Assembly (NCBI GenBank): GCA_017479865.1
Contig: JAFVBS010000009.1
Span: 1-53,395, forward strand
Direction: 5' to 3'
DNA length: 53,395 nucleotides
Origin: Clostridia bacterium
Lineage (GTDB): Bacteria > Bacillota > Clostridia > TANB77 > CAG-508
The position numbers and the translations under genes are program-made. A model generated the notes under the pieces. The model was not told where the DNA came from and searched no databases. It saw only the letters and a program-made list of their open reading frames with translations. Shown one piece after another: positions 1 to 8,532 of this stretch (position 1 is its first letter; every line of letters begins with the position of its first letter).

Positions 1-1
1 A

Positions 2-301
2 AAAGAAAAAATAGAAATATTGAATAAAAGTATTTCTACAACAGAGCAAAAAGGAATTGCAATAACTTCATTTGTAGATAAAGTTAAGAAATACACTGAA
101 ATAAAAGAACTTACACCAGAAATTATAAATGAATTAATTGATAAAATATTAGTTCACCAACAAATAAAGGTTGATGGAAAGAAATATCAACAAATAGATA
201 TATATTATTCAGGAGTTGGAATTATTTCAGTTTCAGCTAATGAATATGATTTTGAAAAAGGATTTCAAAATATGTTAAAAAATCAAATAAAAACAGCATA
301 A
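2..301 (+). CDS. Large serine recombinase, C-terminal fragment (cut by window edge)
   Basis: The frame is open from base 2, so this is the 3' end of a longer gene, not a 93-residue protein starting at the internal TTG at 20. The segment LTPEIINELIDKILVHQQ followed by a KKYQQIDIYYSGVG stretch is typical of the C-terminal region (DUF4368-type) of large serine recombinases of conjugative and transposon elements in Firmicutes. Catalytic N-terminal domain lies outside the window. A strong hairpin follows directly, so the gene ends its transcript. It suggests an integrated mobile element immediately to the left. Family assignment rests on this tail only. Confidence 0.7.
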   Translation, partial: KEKIEILNKSISTTEQKGIAITSFVDKVKKYTEIKELTPEIINELIDKILVHQQIKVDGKKYQQIDIYYSGVGIISVSANEYDFEKGFQNMLKNQIKTA

Positions 302-310
302 AAAAGCCTT

Positions 311-367
311 AGGAGCATTTTTAATAAGAATTGTCCTTATTAAAATGCTCCTAAAAGGTTGATTTTT
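311..367 (+). terminator. Rho-independent terminator after the recombinase
   Basis: An 18-base left arm (311-328) and a 17-base right arm (336-352) are complementary apart from one extra T; the loop is 7 bases. A run of T follows at 362-367. It starts 10 bases after the recombinase stop. Confidence 0.75.
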
Positions 368-441
368 TGTATCAATGCTATATTTTTGAAAATTTTCATG
401 CTATAATAAACCTAGTGAAGAAATAGATAAAAGGGGAAACA

Positions 442-1104
442 ATGAGTACACTATACGAAATTTTAGAAGTAAGTGAAAAAGCATCAAAAGAGGTCATCGA
501 AAAAGCCTATCGAGTTTTGGCAAAAAAATATCATCCTGATTTGCAATTGCCAGAAAATCAAACAATGGCAGAAACCAAGATGAAGCAAATCAATGAAGCC
601 TATGATATTTTAAGTAATGATGAAAAAAGAAAGCAATATGATGTAGAGCTGAGAATTCGTAGGCAAGAAGAACAGAATATACGCAAACAACAAGAAATTA
701 AACAGCAAGCAGATATCAAAAATACCAGCTATCAGCAACAGATGACAAATGAAGAAAAACGATATCAAGAATTGCAAAGAAGAAAATATGAAGACGAGCT
801 AAGAGAATATCAGGAACAACGAAAAAGACAAATGGACGAGCAGTATCAAAATGCCTATTATGACTATCTAAGAAGTTTAGGTTATAAAATTAAGGAAAAA
901 TGGACTTGGAACAAAACAAAACAATTACTACTAGCCATTGCCATTATGATAGCCATTGGCTGTATTCTATGGTTTATACCACCAACCCATGATATCATGG
1001 TAAACCTTTATGAAAATAACATTTTTATTAAAATTACTGTGAATACAATTGCGGCAGTTTTCCAGGGAATTGGAACGACTCTTCAAAACCTGTTCACACA
1101 CTAG
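442..1104 (+). CDS. J-domain (DnaJ-like) protein with C-terminal membrane segment
   Basis: 220 residues. Residues 3-68 form a J domain with the diagnostic HPD at 31-33, which in this family stimulates the ATPase of an Hsp70. A long charged, Gln/Glu/Arg-rich coiled-coil stretch (about 70-135) follows. A hydrophobic segment near 163-182 ([17 protein letters not shown]) probably anchors the protein in the membrane, and a second moderately hydrophobic stretch lies at the C-terminus. The Gly/Phe-rich and zinc domains of true DnaJ are absent, so this is a specialised co-chaperone. The start is preceded by AAAAGGGG. It lies just upstream of a two-component system, but a promoter-like site at its stop codon suggests separate transcription. 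Confidence 0.8.
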   Translation: MSTLYEILEVSEKASKEVIEKAYRVLAKKYHPDLQLPENQTMAETKMKQINEAYDILSNDEKRKQYDVELRIRRQEEQNIRKQQEIKQQADIKNTSYQQQMTNEEKRYQELQRRKYEDELREYQEQRKRQMDEQYQNAYYDYLRSLGYKIKEKWTWNKTKQLLLAIAIMIAIGCILWFIPPTHDIMVNLYENNIFIKITVNTIAAVFQGIGTTLQNLFTH

Positions 1105-1129
1105 ACACAAATTGTTGTTATACTATAGT
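1102..1129 (+). promoter_or_regulatory. Candidate sigma-A promoter for the two-component operon
   Basis: TAGACA (1102-1107), 16 bases, then TATAGT (1124-1129). It overlaps the stop codon of the J-domain gene and lies 33 bases before the response regulator. Each hexamer has one mismatch to consensus. Confidence 0.4.
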
Positions 1130-1161
1130 AATGAAAAAAGGGAAAAACTAGGAGGAAGTAC

Positions 1162-1839
1162 ATGAGTGATATTTGCATTTTGATTGTAGATGACGAATCA
1201 AGAATGAGAAAATTAATCAAGGACTTTTTAATGCAAAAAAATTACCGTATTTTAGAAGCGGCAGACGGAGAAGAGGCTTTAAAAATATTTGAAGATAATC
1301 AAAATACCATTAGCTTAATTTTATTAGATGTGATGATGCCAAAGCTAGATGGTTGGTCAGTGTTAAGACAAATTAGACAAATGTCAAAAGTGCCTATTAT
1401 GATGCTTACTGCCAGAGGAGAAGAACAAGATGAGCTATTTGGATTTGAATTAGGTGTAGATGAATACATTTCCAAGCCATTTAGCCCTAAAATTTTAGTG
1501 GCAAGAGTAGAAGCAATTTTAAAAAGAACACAGGGAGAAAAAATGGAACCAAAAGATTATGGAGGTATCACCATTGACCCAGAGGGAAGAACCGTCAAAG
1601 TAGATGGAAAACAAATAGAAATGAGCTTGCGAGAATACGAACTTTTAAAATATTTAGTTGATAATGCCAATATTGCCCTTTCAAGAGATAAAATATTAAA
1701 TAATGTCTGGAACTATGACTACTATGGCGATTCTAGAACCATTGATAGCCATATCAAAAAAATAAGACATAAACTTGGTAAAAAGGGAAAATACATTGAA
1801 ACTATGAGGGGTGTTGGCTACAAATTTGAGGTAAAATAG
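1162..1839 (+). CDS. OmpR/PhoB-family response regulator
   Basis: 225 residues. Receiver domain 1-120: acidic pair D10-D11, phospho-acceptor D56 in LILLDVMMP, T83 and K105 in the switch positions. A winged-helix DNA-binding domain follows (about 130-225), ending in the family-typical IDSHIKKIRHKLG and GVGYKFE. A good SD (AGGAGG) precedes the ATG. The adjacent histidine kinase starts 63 bases after the stop, so the two form an operon. Target genes and signal cannot be told from sequence. Confidence 0.93.
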   Translation: MSDICILIVDDESRMRKLIKDFLMQKNYRILEAADGEEALKIFEDNQNTISLILLDVMMPKLDGWSVLRQIRQMSKVPIMMLTARGEEQDELFGFELGVDEYISKPFSPKILVARVEAILKRTQGEKMEPKDYGGITIDPEGRTVKVDGKQIEMSLREYELLKYLVDNANIALSRDKILNNVWNYDYYGDSRTIDSHIKKIRHKLGKKGKYIETMRGVGYKFEVK

Positions 1840-1902
1840 GTTTTGAACTCGCCTCAACTATTTTCCAAATGGACTTATGTAAGAAGAAAGGATTTTATTG
1901 CA

Positions 1903-3411
1903 ATGGAAAAATTAAGAGAGAAGTTTCATTCTGTCAGATTCAAGTTATTTTCGGTACTTTGTGCAGTAATTATTTTTTTAATAATTTGCTTAATTGGTAT
2001 TAATAGTATTGTTTTTAAAACCTTTTATATGCATGCAAAAACAAGAGCCATTCAAGAACTGTATGAAAAAATTAATCATTACTATGAGTCGCCAAGTTTA
2101 GATGTCAATTTAGAGGCGGAATTAAAAAAAATAGCCTTTAAAAACAATTTTGACATTTTAATTAAATCAGATACCGATTTAATTTTATTTACTACAGATA
2201 GAGACTTTTTATCTTCTCTTACCAGAATTACAGATGCTACAAAAGTGGAAGAAATTACAGGAAGGCGCAAGGATATTATTGCTCAAAATGAAAATGTAAT
2301 GATTCGCAAAATGAATGATGAAACTAATAATACCAATTATATTTTGCTTTCGGGAACATTAGTTAATGGCTATCAATTATACATTCGTATTCCGATTGCT
2401 CCAATTGAAGAGAGTGTGAGAATTTCCAATAATGTACTGCTATTGATAGGATTTTTGACAATTTTGGTATCAAGTTTGATTGTTTCGTTTATTTCGAGAA
2501 GATTTGCAACACCAATTATGCAATTAAATGAAATTACCAATCGAATGGCAAAATTAGACTTTAGCAAAAAATATAGAATTAGTGATTCAAATGATGAAAT
2601 TAATGAGTTGGGAAAAAACATTAATACCATGTCTGATAAACTGGAAAGAACGATTAAACAATTAAGAGAAACAAACATTGAGCTAGAAAAGGATATTGAG
2701 GAAAAATCAAAAATCGATGAAATGCGTAAACAATTTATTTCAGATGTCTCTCATGAATTGAAAACTCCAATTGCTTTAATTCAGGGCTATGCGGAAGGCT
2801 TAGTAGAGAATGTGAATACTGACGATGAATCGAGAAAATTCTATGCCGAGGTTATTTTAGATGAGTCCAATAAAATGGATCAATTAGTAAAACAACTATT
2901 AGAGCTTATGAAATTAGAATATGGCAAGCGAGAATTTAATGATAAACCATTTGATATTGTAGAATTAATTCATGAAGTAATTCGAAAATGTCATGTGATG
3001 ATTGAGGAAAAACAAGTAGAGGTATTATTTGAAAGTAAAGGGCCAATTGAAGTTTATGCGGATGAATTTTATATTGACCAGGTAATTACCAATTATTTTA
3101 CCAATGCTATCAAACATGTGAAAGTGAAAAACGGGAAAAAACAAATTAAAATCACCATTGAACCAAATGAGCAAAAACAAAAAGTAAGAGTGACTGCTTT
3201 TAACACCGGAGAGCAAATTGAGGAAGAAAACTTAAAAAGAATTTGGGGTAGATTTTATAAAGTAGATAGTTCTCGCAATCGAGAAAATGGTGGTAGTGGA
3301 ATTGGATTAGCATTAGTTAAAGCAATTCAAAATAATTATCAGAATGATTATGGTGTTCAAAACGTAGAAGACGGAGTAGAATTTTATTTTGATATTGATA
3401 TCAAAAATTAA
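1903..3411 (+). CDS. Membrane sensor histidine kinase
   Basis: 502 residues from the ATG at 1903, chosen because AAAGGA lies at the right distance; an in-frame TTG 60 bases upstream has no SD. Two transmembrane segments (about 13-38 and 175-198) flank an extracytoplasmic sensor domain. A HAMP region follows, then a HisKA domain with the phospho-acceptor H284 in SDVSHELKTP, and a HATPase_c domain with an N box (NYFTNAIKH) and the GGSGIGLALVK glycine-rich box. It is the partner of the upstream OmpR-type regulator. Confidence 0.93.
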   Translation: MEKLREKFHSVRFKLFSVLCAVIIFLIICLIGINSIVFKTFYMHAKTRAIQELYEKINHYYESPSLDVNLEAELKKIAFKNNFDILIKSDTDLILFTTDRDFLSSLTRITDATKVEEITGRRKDIIAQNENVMIRKMNDETNNTNYILLSGTLVNGYQLYIRIPIAPIEESVRISNNVLLLIGFLTILVSSLIVSFISRRFATPIMQLNEITNRMAKLDFSKKYRISDSNDEINELGKNINTMSDKLERTIKQLRETNIELEKDIEEKSKIDEMRKQFISDVSHELKTPIALIQGYAEGLVENVNTDDESRKFYAEVILDESNKMDQLVKQLLELMKLEYGKREFNDKPFDIVELIHEVIRKCHVMIEEKQVEVLFESKGPIEVYADEFYIDQVITNYFTNAIKHVKVKNGKKQIKITIEPNEQKQKVRVTAFNTGEQIEEENLKRIWGRFYKVDSSRNRENGGSGIGLALVKAIQNNYQNDYGVQNVEDGVEFYFDIDIKN

Positions 3412-3427
3412 AATCATATGACAAGAT

Positions 3428-3460
3428 TTGACAAATACAGCACTAATGAGGTAGTATAAT
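3428..3460 (+). promoter_or_regulatory. Possible promoter for era
   Basis: Perfect TTGACA (3428-3433) and perfect TATAAT (3455-3460), but the spacer is 21 bases. An alternative -10, TAGTAT at 3452-3457, gives 18. It lies directly before the era SD. Confidence 0.4.
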
Positions 3461-3482
3461 AAGAAAAAGGGAGTTATAAAAT

Positions 3483-4388
3483 ATGGAGAATTTTAAATCT
3501 GGTTTTGTTTCAATTGTAGGCAGAACAAATGTGGGAAAGTCGAGTCTTCTTAATGATTTGGTAGGGCAAAAAGTGGCTAGTGTTGTGAATAAACCGCAAA
3601 CTACTAGAACAGCCATTAGGGCAATTGTTAATCGAGAAAATTCTCAAATTATCTTTTTGGACACGCCAGGAATTCATAAGCCAAAGTCTAAGCTTGGCAA
3701 TACCATGAATGATACTGCATGGGGATCGATTGGAGACTGCGACGTTTTGCTTTTTGTCATCGAAGCAACTTCTGATGAAATTGGAAAAGGTGACAGAATG
3801 ATTTTAGAAAAAATCAAAGAGGCCAAAGTCAATACTATTCTTATTATTAACAAAATTGATTTAGTAAAAAAAGAACAAATTTTAAAATTGATAGAATGTT
3901 ATAAAGATGAATATCACTTTCAGGCAATCATTCCTGTTTCTGCTATCAAGCAATGTGATATTGAAGTGATTTTAGAGAAAATTGAAAAGAACCTCAAAGA
4001 AGGACCGGCTTATTATGATAAAGAAGAATATACGGATCAAACATTAAGAGATTTAGCCTCTGAAACGATTCGTGAAAAAGCACTCAAATTATTACAAGAG
4101 GAAGTACCTCATGGACTTTTTGTGGAAATTGAGAAAATGAAACGAAGCAAAACAAGAGAAAAGGAACCAATTTATAACATAGAAGCTACCATTTTTTGCC
4201 TGAGAGATTCCCACAAAGGAATTATTATTGGCAAAAATGGTGGAATGTTAAAAAGAATAGGAACATACGCGAGACAAGATTTGGAAAAAATGCTAGAGAC
4301 AAAAGTGAATTTAAAATTGTGGGTCAAAGTGAAAGAGGATTGGATTAATGATGACCAATTTGTAAAAAAATTTAGATTTACTGAATAA
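3483..4388 (+). CDS. era: GTPase Era, ribosome small-subunit assembly factor
   Basis: 301 residues, the usual Era length. P-loop GRTNVGKS at 13-20, DTPG at 60-63 and NKID at 123-126 define the GTPase. The C-terminal KH domain contains GKNGGMLKRIG and binds the 3' end of 16S rRNA in this family. SD AAGGGAG precedes the ATG. The gene heads the conserved era-yqzL-recO order of Firmicutes. Confidence 0.97.
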   Translation: MENFKSGFVSIVGRTNVGKSSLLNDLVGQKVASVVNKPQTTRTAIRAIVNRENSQIIFLDTPGIHKPKSKLGNTMNDTAWGSIGDCDVLLFVIEATSDEIGKGDRMILEKIKEAKVNTILIINKIDLVKKEQILKLIECYKDEYHFQAIIPVSAIKQCDIEVILEKIEKNLKEGPAYYDKEEYTDQTLRDLASETIREKALKLLQEEVPHGLFVEIEKMKRSKTREKEPIYNIEATIFCLRDSHKGIIIGKNGGMLKRIGTYARQDLEKMLETKVNLKLWVKVKEDWINDDQFVKKFRFTE

Positions 4389-4512
4389 AAAATATATAAA
4401 ACGCAAAAGATAAGAATAGAAGACTGATTAATAAATAATTACAAAAATACAATTCTTTAATAATCAGTTTGATGCCCGAAGATGGTATCTTCTAAAAGAG
4501 GAGTTGATTTGC

Positions 4513-4659
4513 ATGAAAGAAGAACAAATGAAGGATATGGCATGGAATACTTTCAAAAAAACAGGAAATGTTGACACTTTTCTTGAATTAGTAAAACTAC
4601 AAAATGCGCTAACAAATCAACCAAATAATGAACCAAAAAATATCGAGGAAACTAAATAA
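4513..4659 (+). CDS. yqzL: YqzL-family small protein
   Basis: 48 residues. SD AAGAGGAG (4496-4503) precedes the ATG. The core MAWNTFKKTGNVDTFLELVK matches the W-x-x-F-x-x-T-G-x-[IV]-D pattern of the small YqzL family, encoded between era and recO in many Firmicutes. The stop codon TAA shares its last A with the recO ATG, so the two are translationally coupled. Its function is unknown in the family. A short perfect hairpin (GAAGAT/ATCTTC, 4479-4493) sits just before the SD. Confidence 0.85.
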   Translation: MKEEQMKDMAWNTFKKTGNVDTFLELVKLQNALTNQPNNEPKNIEETK

Positions 4660-5384
4660 TGGGAATTATCAAAACCAAAGGAATTATTCTTTCGGAAAGT
4701 AATATGAATGATTTTGATAAAATGGTAACCATACTTACTCCAAATGGAAAAATTGGGTGTGCTGCCAAAGGGGCACGAAGACCGAAAAGCTTGCTGATGG
4801 CAGGCACTCAAGTTTTTTGCTTTGGGGAATACTTACTGTACCAAAGTGCTAGTAGTTACCATATTAATTCATGTGATACAATAGAAGTATTTTATCAAAT
4901 TCGCACAGACCTAGACAAATTAAAATATGCTTCACATATTACCAAAATCATCAATGATGTGACAGACGAAAATCAAAATACATATCGAATTTTGCAGCTC
5001 TATTTGAATACACTTTATATGATTTCAGAAACGCATGAGAATATGGATTTCATTTTATCAGTGTTTCAATTACGATTATTATGCTTGTTAGGGTTTATGC
5101 CACAACTAAATAGTTGTAGCATTTGTGGGAAAAAAGAAAATTTAGAATACTTTAGTATTAGAGATAATGGACTAAAATGTAACAACTGTGGCAGAGTTGA
5201 TAAAGGAGCAATCCAAATTTTCAATACCACAAAAAATGCCATCCGCTATATTACATTATCAGACCCTAAAAAAATTTTTTCCTTCCATATTCCAGAACAA
5301 GATTTAAAAGAATTAATGTTAGTCATAAAATTATATTTTAATGAAAAATTAGAAAAGGAATACAAATTAGAAGACCTATTTTAG
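4659..5384 (+). CDS. recO: DNA repair protein RecO
   Basis: 241 residues. N-terminal OB-fold segment (KTKGIILSESN...) and four cysteines arranged as a zinc knuckle: C153, C156, C174, C177. RecO loads RecA with RecR at single-strand gaps. It overlaps yqzL by one base. A terminator follows the stop within a few bases. Confidence 0.95.
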   Translation: MGIIKTKGIILSESNMNDFDKMVTILTPNGKIGCAAKGARRPKSLLMAGTQVFCFGEYLLYQSASSYHINSCDTIEVFYQIRTDLDKLKYASHITKIINDVTDENQNTYRILQLYLNTLYMISETHENMDFILSVFQLRLLCLLGFMPQLNSCSICGKKENLEYFSIRDNGLKCNNCGRVDKGAIQIFNTTKNAIRYITLSDPKKIFSFHIPEQDLKELMLVIKLYFNEKLEKEYKLEDLF

Positions 5385-5390
5385 ATACGA

Positions 5391-5418
5391 AGAGCTTGAT
5401 ATATCAAGCTCTTTCTTC
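5391..5418 (+). terminator. Terminator after recO
   Basis: A perfect 22-base palindrome, AGAGCTTGAT plus its complement, spans 5391-5412. Outer bases ACGA and TCGT extend the pairing, and T-rich sequence follows. Confidence 0.6.
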
Positions 5419-5419
5419 G

Positions 5420-5449
5420 TTGACAGCTCTAGGGGGAATATGTTATAAT
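5420..5449 (+). promoter_or_regulatory. Sigma-A promoter for pth
   Basis: Perfect TTGACA (5420-5425) and TATAAT (5444-5449) separated by 18 bases, immediately after the recO terminator. Confidence 0.75.
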
Positions 5450-5517
5450 AAAAAAAGTTGATATATTTCTAGAATGGGATTTGAGTTCATTTTAGAATAA
5501 GTTAGAGGTAAAAATAT

Positions 5518-6075
5518 ATGTATTTAATAGCAGGATTAGGCAATCCGGAACCGGAATATAACAGAACGAGGCATAATATGGGCTTTGATACCATTAATGA
5601 AATAGCAAAAAAATATGAAATCGCAATGACAAGAATAAAGTTCAATGGAATTTATGGAAGCGGAACTATTGAAGGAGAAAAAGTAATTTTGCTCAAGCCA
5701 CAAACTTTTATGAACTTGAGTGGAGAGTGCATTAAACCATTTGTCGACTTTTATAAAATTCCATTCGAAAATGTGTTAGTCATTTATGATGACATGGATA
5801 CGAAAATTGGAAACATTCGAATTCGCAAACAGGGAGGCCCTGGCACACATAATGGTGCAAAATCGGTTGTGCATGAACTAGGGTCAGAAGAGTTCCCAAG
5901 AATTCGAGTAGGAATTGGAAGACCGGTAGACGAATATGATGCTATTGATTATGTGATAGGAAAAATAAATGACGAAACATATGAGGCTCTATGTCAAGGG
6001 GTAAAAAAGGCGGCTGAGGCAGCAGTAGACTTTTTGAAACGTGGAATTGAGCATGCAATGAATCATTTTAATTAG
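5518..6075 (+). CDS. pth: Peptidyl-tRNA hydrolase
   Basis: 185 residues. It has the family signature GLGNPEPEYNRTRHNMGFD with catalytic H19, the QTFMNLSG segment, YDDMD and the GGPGTHNGAKS loop. It releases tRNA from peptidyl-tRNAs that drop off the ribosome. It has its own strong promoter and is followed 57 bases later by an RNase E/G gene. Confidence 0.97.
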   Translation: MYLIAGLGNPEPEYNRTRHNMGFDTINEIAKKYEIAMTRIKFNGIYGSGTIEGEKVILLKPQTFMNLSGECIKPFVDFYKIPFENVLVIYDDMDTKIGNIRIRKQGGPGTHNGAKSVVHELGSEEFPRIRVGIGRPVDEYDAIDYVIGKINDETYEALCQGVKKAAEAAVDFLKRGIEHAMNHFN

Positions 6076-6132
6076 TTTGAAATCCGATAAGATATTAGTT
6101 AGTATGAATTTTAGGAGAAGGGAAATAAAACA

Positions 6133-7338
6133 ATGCAAGAACTAATCATTCATCAAGATAATGAAAAAAATAAAATCATTGCTTTGGTAGAAAATGGGAA
6201 GCTGGTAGAAAAATATGAAGAAAAAGAAACCAGACAAAGGCTAGAGGGAAACATCTATTTAGGAAAAGTAGAAAACGTTTTAGTTGGCATGCAAGCGGCC
6301 TTTGTGGATATTGGCATAGAAAAAAATACCTTTATTCATATTAAAGACATTATTCCAAAAGCAAGCAATGAAACAGGAAACAAAAATGAGCCTTTAAGTA
6401 AGCATGACATCAAAAATTACATTCGTCCCAATATGCCAATTTTAATACAGGTAAAACGTGATAGTACCAATAAAAAGGGTGCAAGAGTATCGACACATAT
6501 TAGTTTGCCGGGAAGATTTGTTGTTTTAATGCCAAATTCAGACTTTGTGACTATTTCGAAAAAAATAGAAAAGCAGGAAGAAAAAGAAAGACTTATTCAC
6601 ATTATCAAAGCAAACTTACCAAACGGTTTTGGAGCAATTGTGAGAACTTCAGCTAATGGAAAAGAAAAAAATCAAATAGAGAAAGACATTCAAAATGTGG
6701 TAGAAAAGTGGAAAAAAATTCGCGAAAAGGCTGAAATGATAGGACAAAGTAAAGAATTTAAGCCAACTTTAATTTATCAAAGTGAAGGAATTATAGGCAG
6801 ACTTCTAACAGATTTGGGGGATAATGAATTAGCGAGGGTGACTACCAATGGAGAACAAGATTATCAAATGGTAGAAAGTTGCTTGAGAGAAATGCAACTA
6901 AATTCGAAAATTAAATTAGAATTAAAGCAAAATGAATTTATTTTATCGATGTATAACTTACAAGAACAACTTGAAAAGGCAAATCACCGTAAAATATGGC
7001 TGAAATGTGGAGGATTTATTACAATTGATAAAACTGAGGCACTCACTGCCATTGATGTTAATTCTGGCAAATATATTGGAAGCAAAGATCTAGAACAAAC
7101 TGTGTTAACAGTCAATAGAGAGGCAACCATAGAAATTGCAAAACAGCTCCGACTACGTGATATTGGAGGCATTATTATTGTAGATTATATTGATATGGAA
7201 AAGGAAGAAACGAAGAAAAAAATTCTAGAAACATTAGAGGAAAATTTAAAAAAGGACCGTTCAAAGACACAAATTATTGGTTTTACGCCATTGGACCTTT
7301 TAGAAATTACAAGAAAACATATGTGTAGTAATGATTAA
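6133..7338 (+). CDS. rng: Ribonuclease E/G family protein, catalytic part only
   Basis: 401 residues, shorter than the usual RNase G of about 480-500. An S1-type RNA-binding domain (about 35-115) contains YLGKVENVLVGMQAAFVDIG. The catalytic DNase I-like domain keeps both metal-binding aspartates, D308 (AIDVNSGKY) and D351 (IIIVDYIDME). The protein then ends at LLEITRKHMCSND, exactly where relatives continue with the zinc-link (CPxCxG) and small domain. The stop lies 12 bases before a large inverted-repeat element, which may have replaced the 3' end. Loss of the zinc-link would affect tetramer formation; that is inference. Confidence 0.85.
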   Translation: MQELIIHQDNEKNKIIALVENGKLVEKYEEKETRQRLEGNIYLGKVENVLVGMQAAFVDIGIEKNTFIHIKDIIPKASNETGNKNEPLSKHDIKNYIRPNMPILIQVKRDSTNKKGARVSTHISLPGRFVVLMPNSDFVTISKKIEKQEEKERLIHIIKANLPNGFGAIVRTSANGKEKNQIEKDIQNVVEKWKKIREKAEMIGQSKEFKPTLIYQSEGIIGRLLTDLGDNELARVTTNGEQDYQMVESCLREMQLNSKIKLELKQNEFILSMYNLQEQLEKANHRKIWLKCGGFITIDKTEALTAIDVNSGKYIGSKDLEQTVLTVNREATIEIAKQLRLRDIGGIIIVDYIDMEKEETKKKILETLEENLKKDRSKTQIIGFTPLDLLEITRKHMCSND

Positions 7339-7350
7339 AGGATTAAGAGG

Positions 7351-7449
7351 AACCTTCAAAAAGGGACACCTTCCAAAAGCAGGTTGCTTTGACAGGAATT
7401 TTGGGAACTTTTGCAACCTGCTTTTGGAAGGTGTCCCTGTTTGAAGGTT
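7351..7449. repeat. Long inverted repeat between rng and trmB
   Basis: Left arm 7351-7387 and right arm 7413-7449 are each 37 bases and complementary at 36 of 37 positions; the loop is 25 bases. No T-run follows, so it is not a simple terminator. It could be a REP/MITE-like palindrome, or act as an RNA hairpin in the rng-trmB transcript. The arm includes GGGACACC, a word also seen in other hairpins of this window. Confidence 0.85.
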
Positions 7450-7464
7450 AGAAAAGAGAAAATA

Positions 7465-8154
7465 ATGAGAATTCGCTACAAACCATGGGCAAGAAAAGAA
7501 TTAGAAGAAAGTTCTTTTTATCGAGAAGATTCAGAAGAATATCAAGGAAAATGGAAAAATGAATTTGCAAGGGCTAAGCAACCTCTATTTGTAGAATTAG
7601 GATGTGGAAAAGGAAGCTTTATTGCACAAAAGGCAGTGAGACATCCAGAGAATAATTATCTGGCTATTGACCTAGTCGATCCAATGCTCGGCTTAGCTAA
7701 GCGAAAAATAGAAGAAGTATACCAAGCAGAAAATAAAAATATTGATAACGTGCTTTTAACCAGATTTGACGTCGAACGAATTAATTTAATATTAAGTGAG
7801 AAAGATGAAGTAGAAGGAATTTATATTAATTTTTGTAATCCATGGCCAAGAGGAAAGCATCACAAAAAAAGACTCACTCATACAAGACAATTAAAAAAAT
7901 ATCGTGAGTTTTTAAAATTAAATGCGCATATCTATTTCAAAACAGATGATGACGAGTTATTTACTCATAGCTTAGAATATTTCAAAGAAGCGGGTTTTGA
8001 AGTTGAAAAACTAACATATGACTTAGAAAATGAACCGGACTTCTGGGAAAACATTCAAACAGAGCATGAGAAAATGTTTATGGAACAGGGCATTAAAATT
8101 AAAGCCCTCATTGCAATCAACAGTTTGATGAAACACGAAATATCAATAAAATAA
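7465..8154 (+). CDS. trmB: tRNA (guanine-N7-)-methyltransferase TrmB
   Basis: 229 residues from the ATG at 7465. A longer frame from a TTG at 7411 would start inside the palindrome and is rejected. The SAM-binding motif is FVELGCGKGSF and the family motif is NFCNPWPRGKHHKKRL. It methylates N7 of G46 in tRNA. The C-terminal YFKTDD and DLENEPDFWENIQTEHE segments are also typical. Confidence 0.95.
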   Translation: MRIRYKPWARKELEESSFYREDSEEYQGKWKNEFARAKQPLFVELGCGKGSFIAQKAVRHPENNYLAIDLVDPMLGLAKRKIEEVYQAENKNIDNVLLTRFDVERINLILSEKDEVEGIYINFCNPWPRGKHHKKRLTHTRQLKKYREFLKLNAHIYFKTDDDELFTHSLEYFKEAGFEVEKLTYDLENEPDFWENIQTEHEKMFMEQGIKIKALIAINSLMKHEISIK

Positions 8155-8182
8155 AGGCAGTTTAAACATAAACTGCCTTTTT
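8153..8182. terminator. Terminator between convergent trmB and the minus-strand gene
   Basis: AAAGGCAGTTTA pairs with TAAACTGCCTTT around a short loop; a T-run follows on the plus strand. It overlaps the trmB stop codon and may serve both strands. Confidence 0.7.
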
Positions 8183-8184
8183 GG

Positions 8185-8451
8185 TTAAGCTGTTAAAAAT
8201 TCATAATATTCTTTAATGTCTGTTTCAGAGGGAAAAATTAGTGTAAATGAAACTGTAATTGTAGATGGAATTCTAGGAGTGATATAATTACCTGGCGCTG
8301 GGAGTCCATGAAATTGACTTGCATCTTCAATAATGTTGATAGAATCTTGAATAATCAAAGGTTCATACTCATGATAGCTACATTCCCCTATAACATTTAC
8401 AATGGGTAATAAAGTTTCCCGCTGAAAAGACCAATGAATATGAGAATCCAT
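8185..8451 (-). CDS. Unrecognised small protein
   Basis: 88 residues from the ATG at 8451, which has GGAGG 8 bases upstream; an ATG at 8457 is too close to that SD. I do not recognise the sequence. It is soluble-looking, with Pro-rich APGNYITPRIPSTI and a beta-like STITVSFTLIF stretch. It is the last gene after clpE and pgsA on the minus strand, about 80 bases downstream of pgsA. It contains an in-frame CGG codon at 8419-8421 (SFQ-R-ETLL) that must be read as a normal codon to keep the frame open. A +1 shift there would stop after seven residues. Confidence 0.55.
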   Translation of the reverse strand: MDSHIHWSFQRETLLPIVNVIGECSYHEYEPLIIQDSINIIEDASQFHGLPAPGNYITPRIPSTITVSFTLIFPSETDIKEYYEFLTA

Positions 8452-8532
8452 ATGCATAACCTCCTACTAAAAGATTGATAACTGAATCATACAACATTTT
8501 ATGTCAAATCGCAAATTTCGATCCATTGTTCT

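Noticed and set aside
7411-7464. Longer trmB start at 7411
   Set aside because: Begins at TTG inside the inverted repeat with no SD; the family N-terminus starts at the ATG at 7465.
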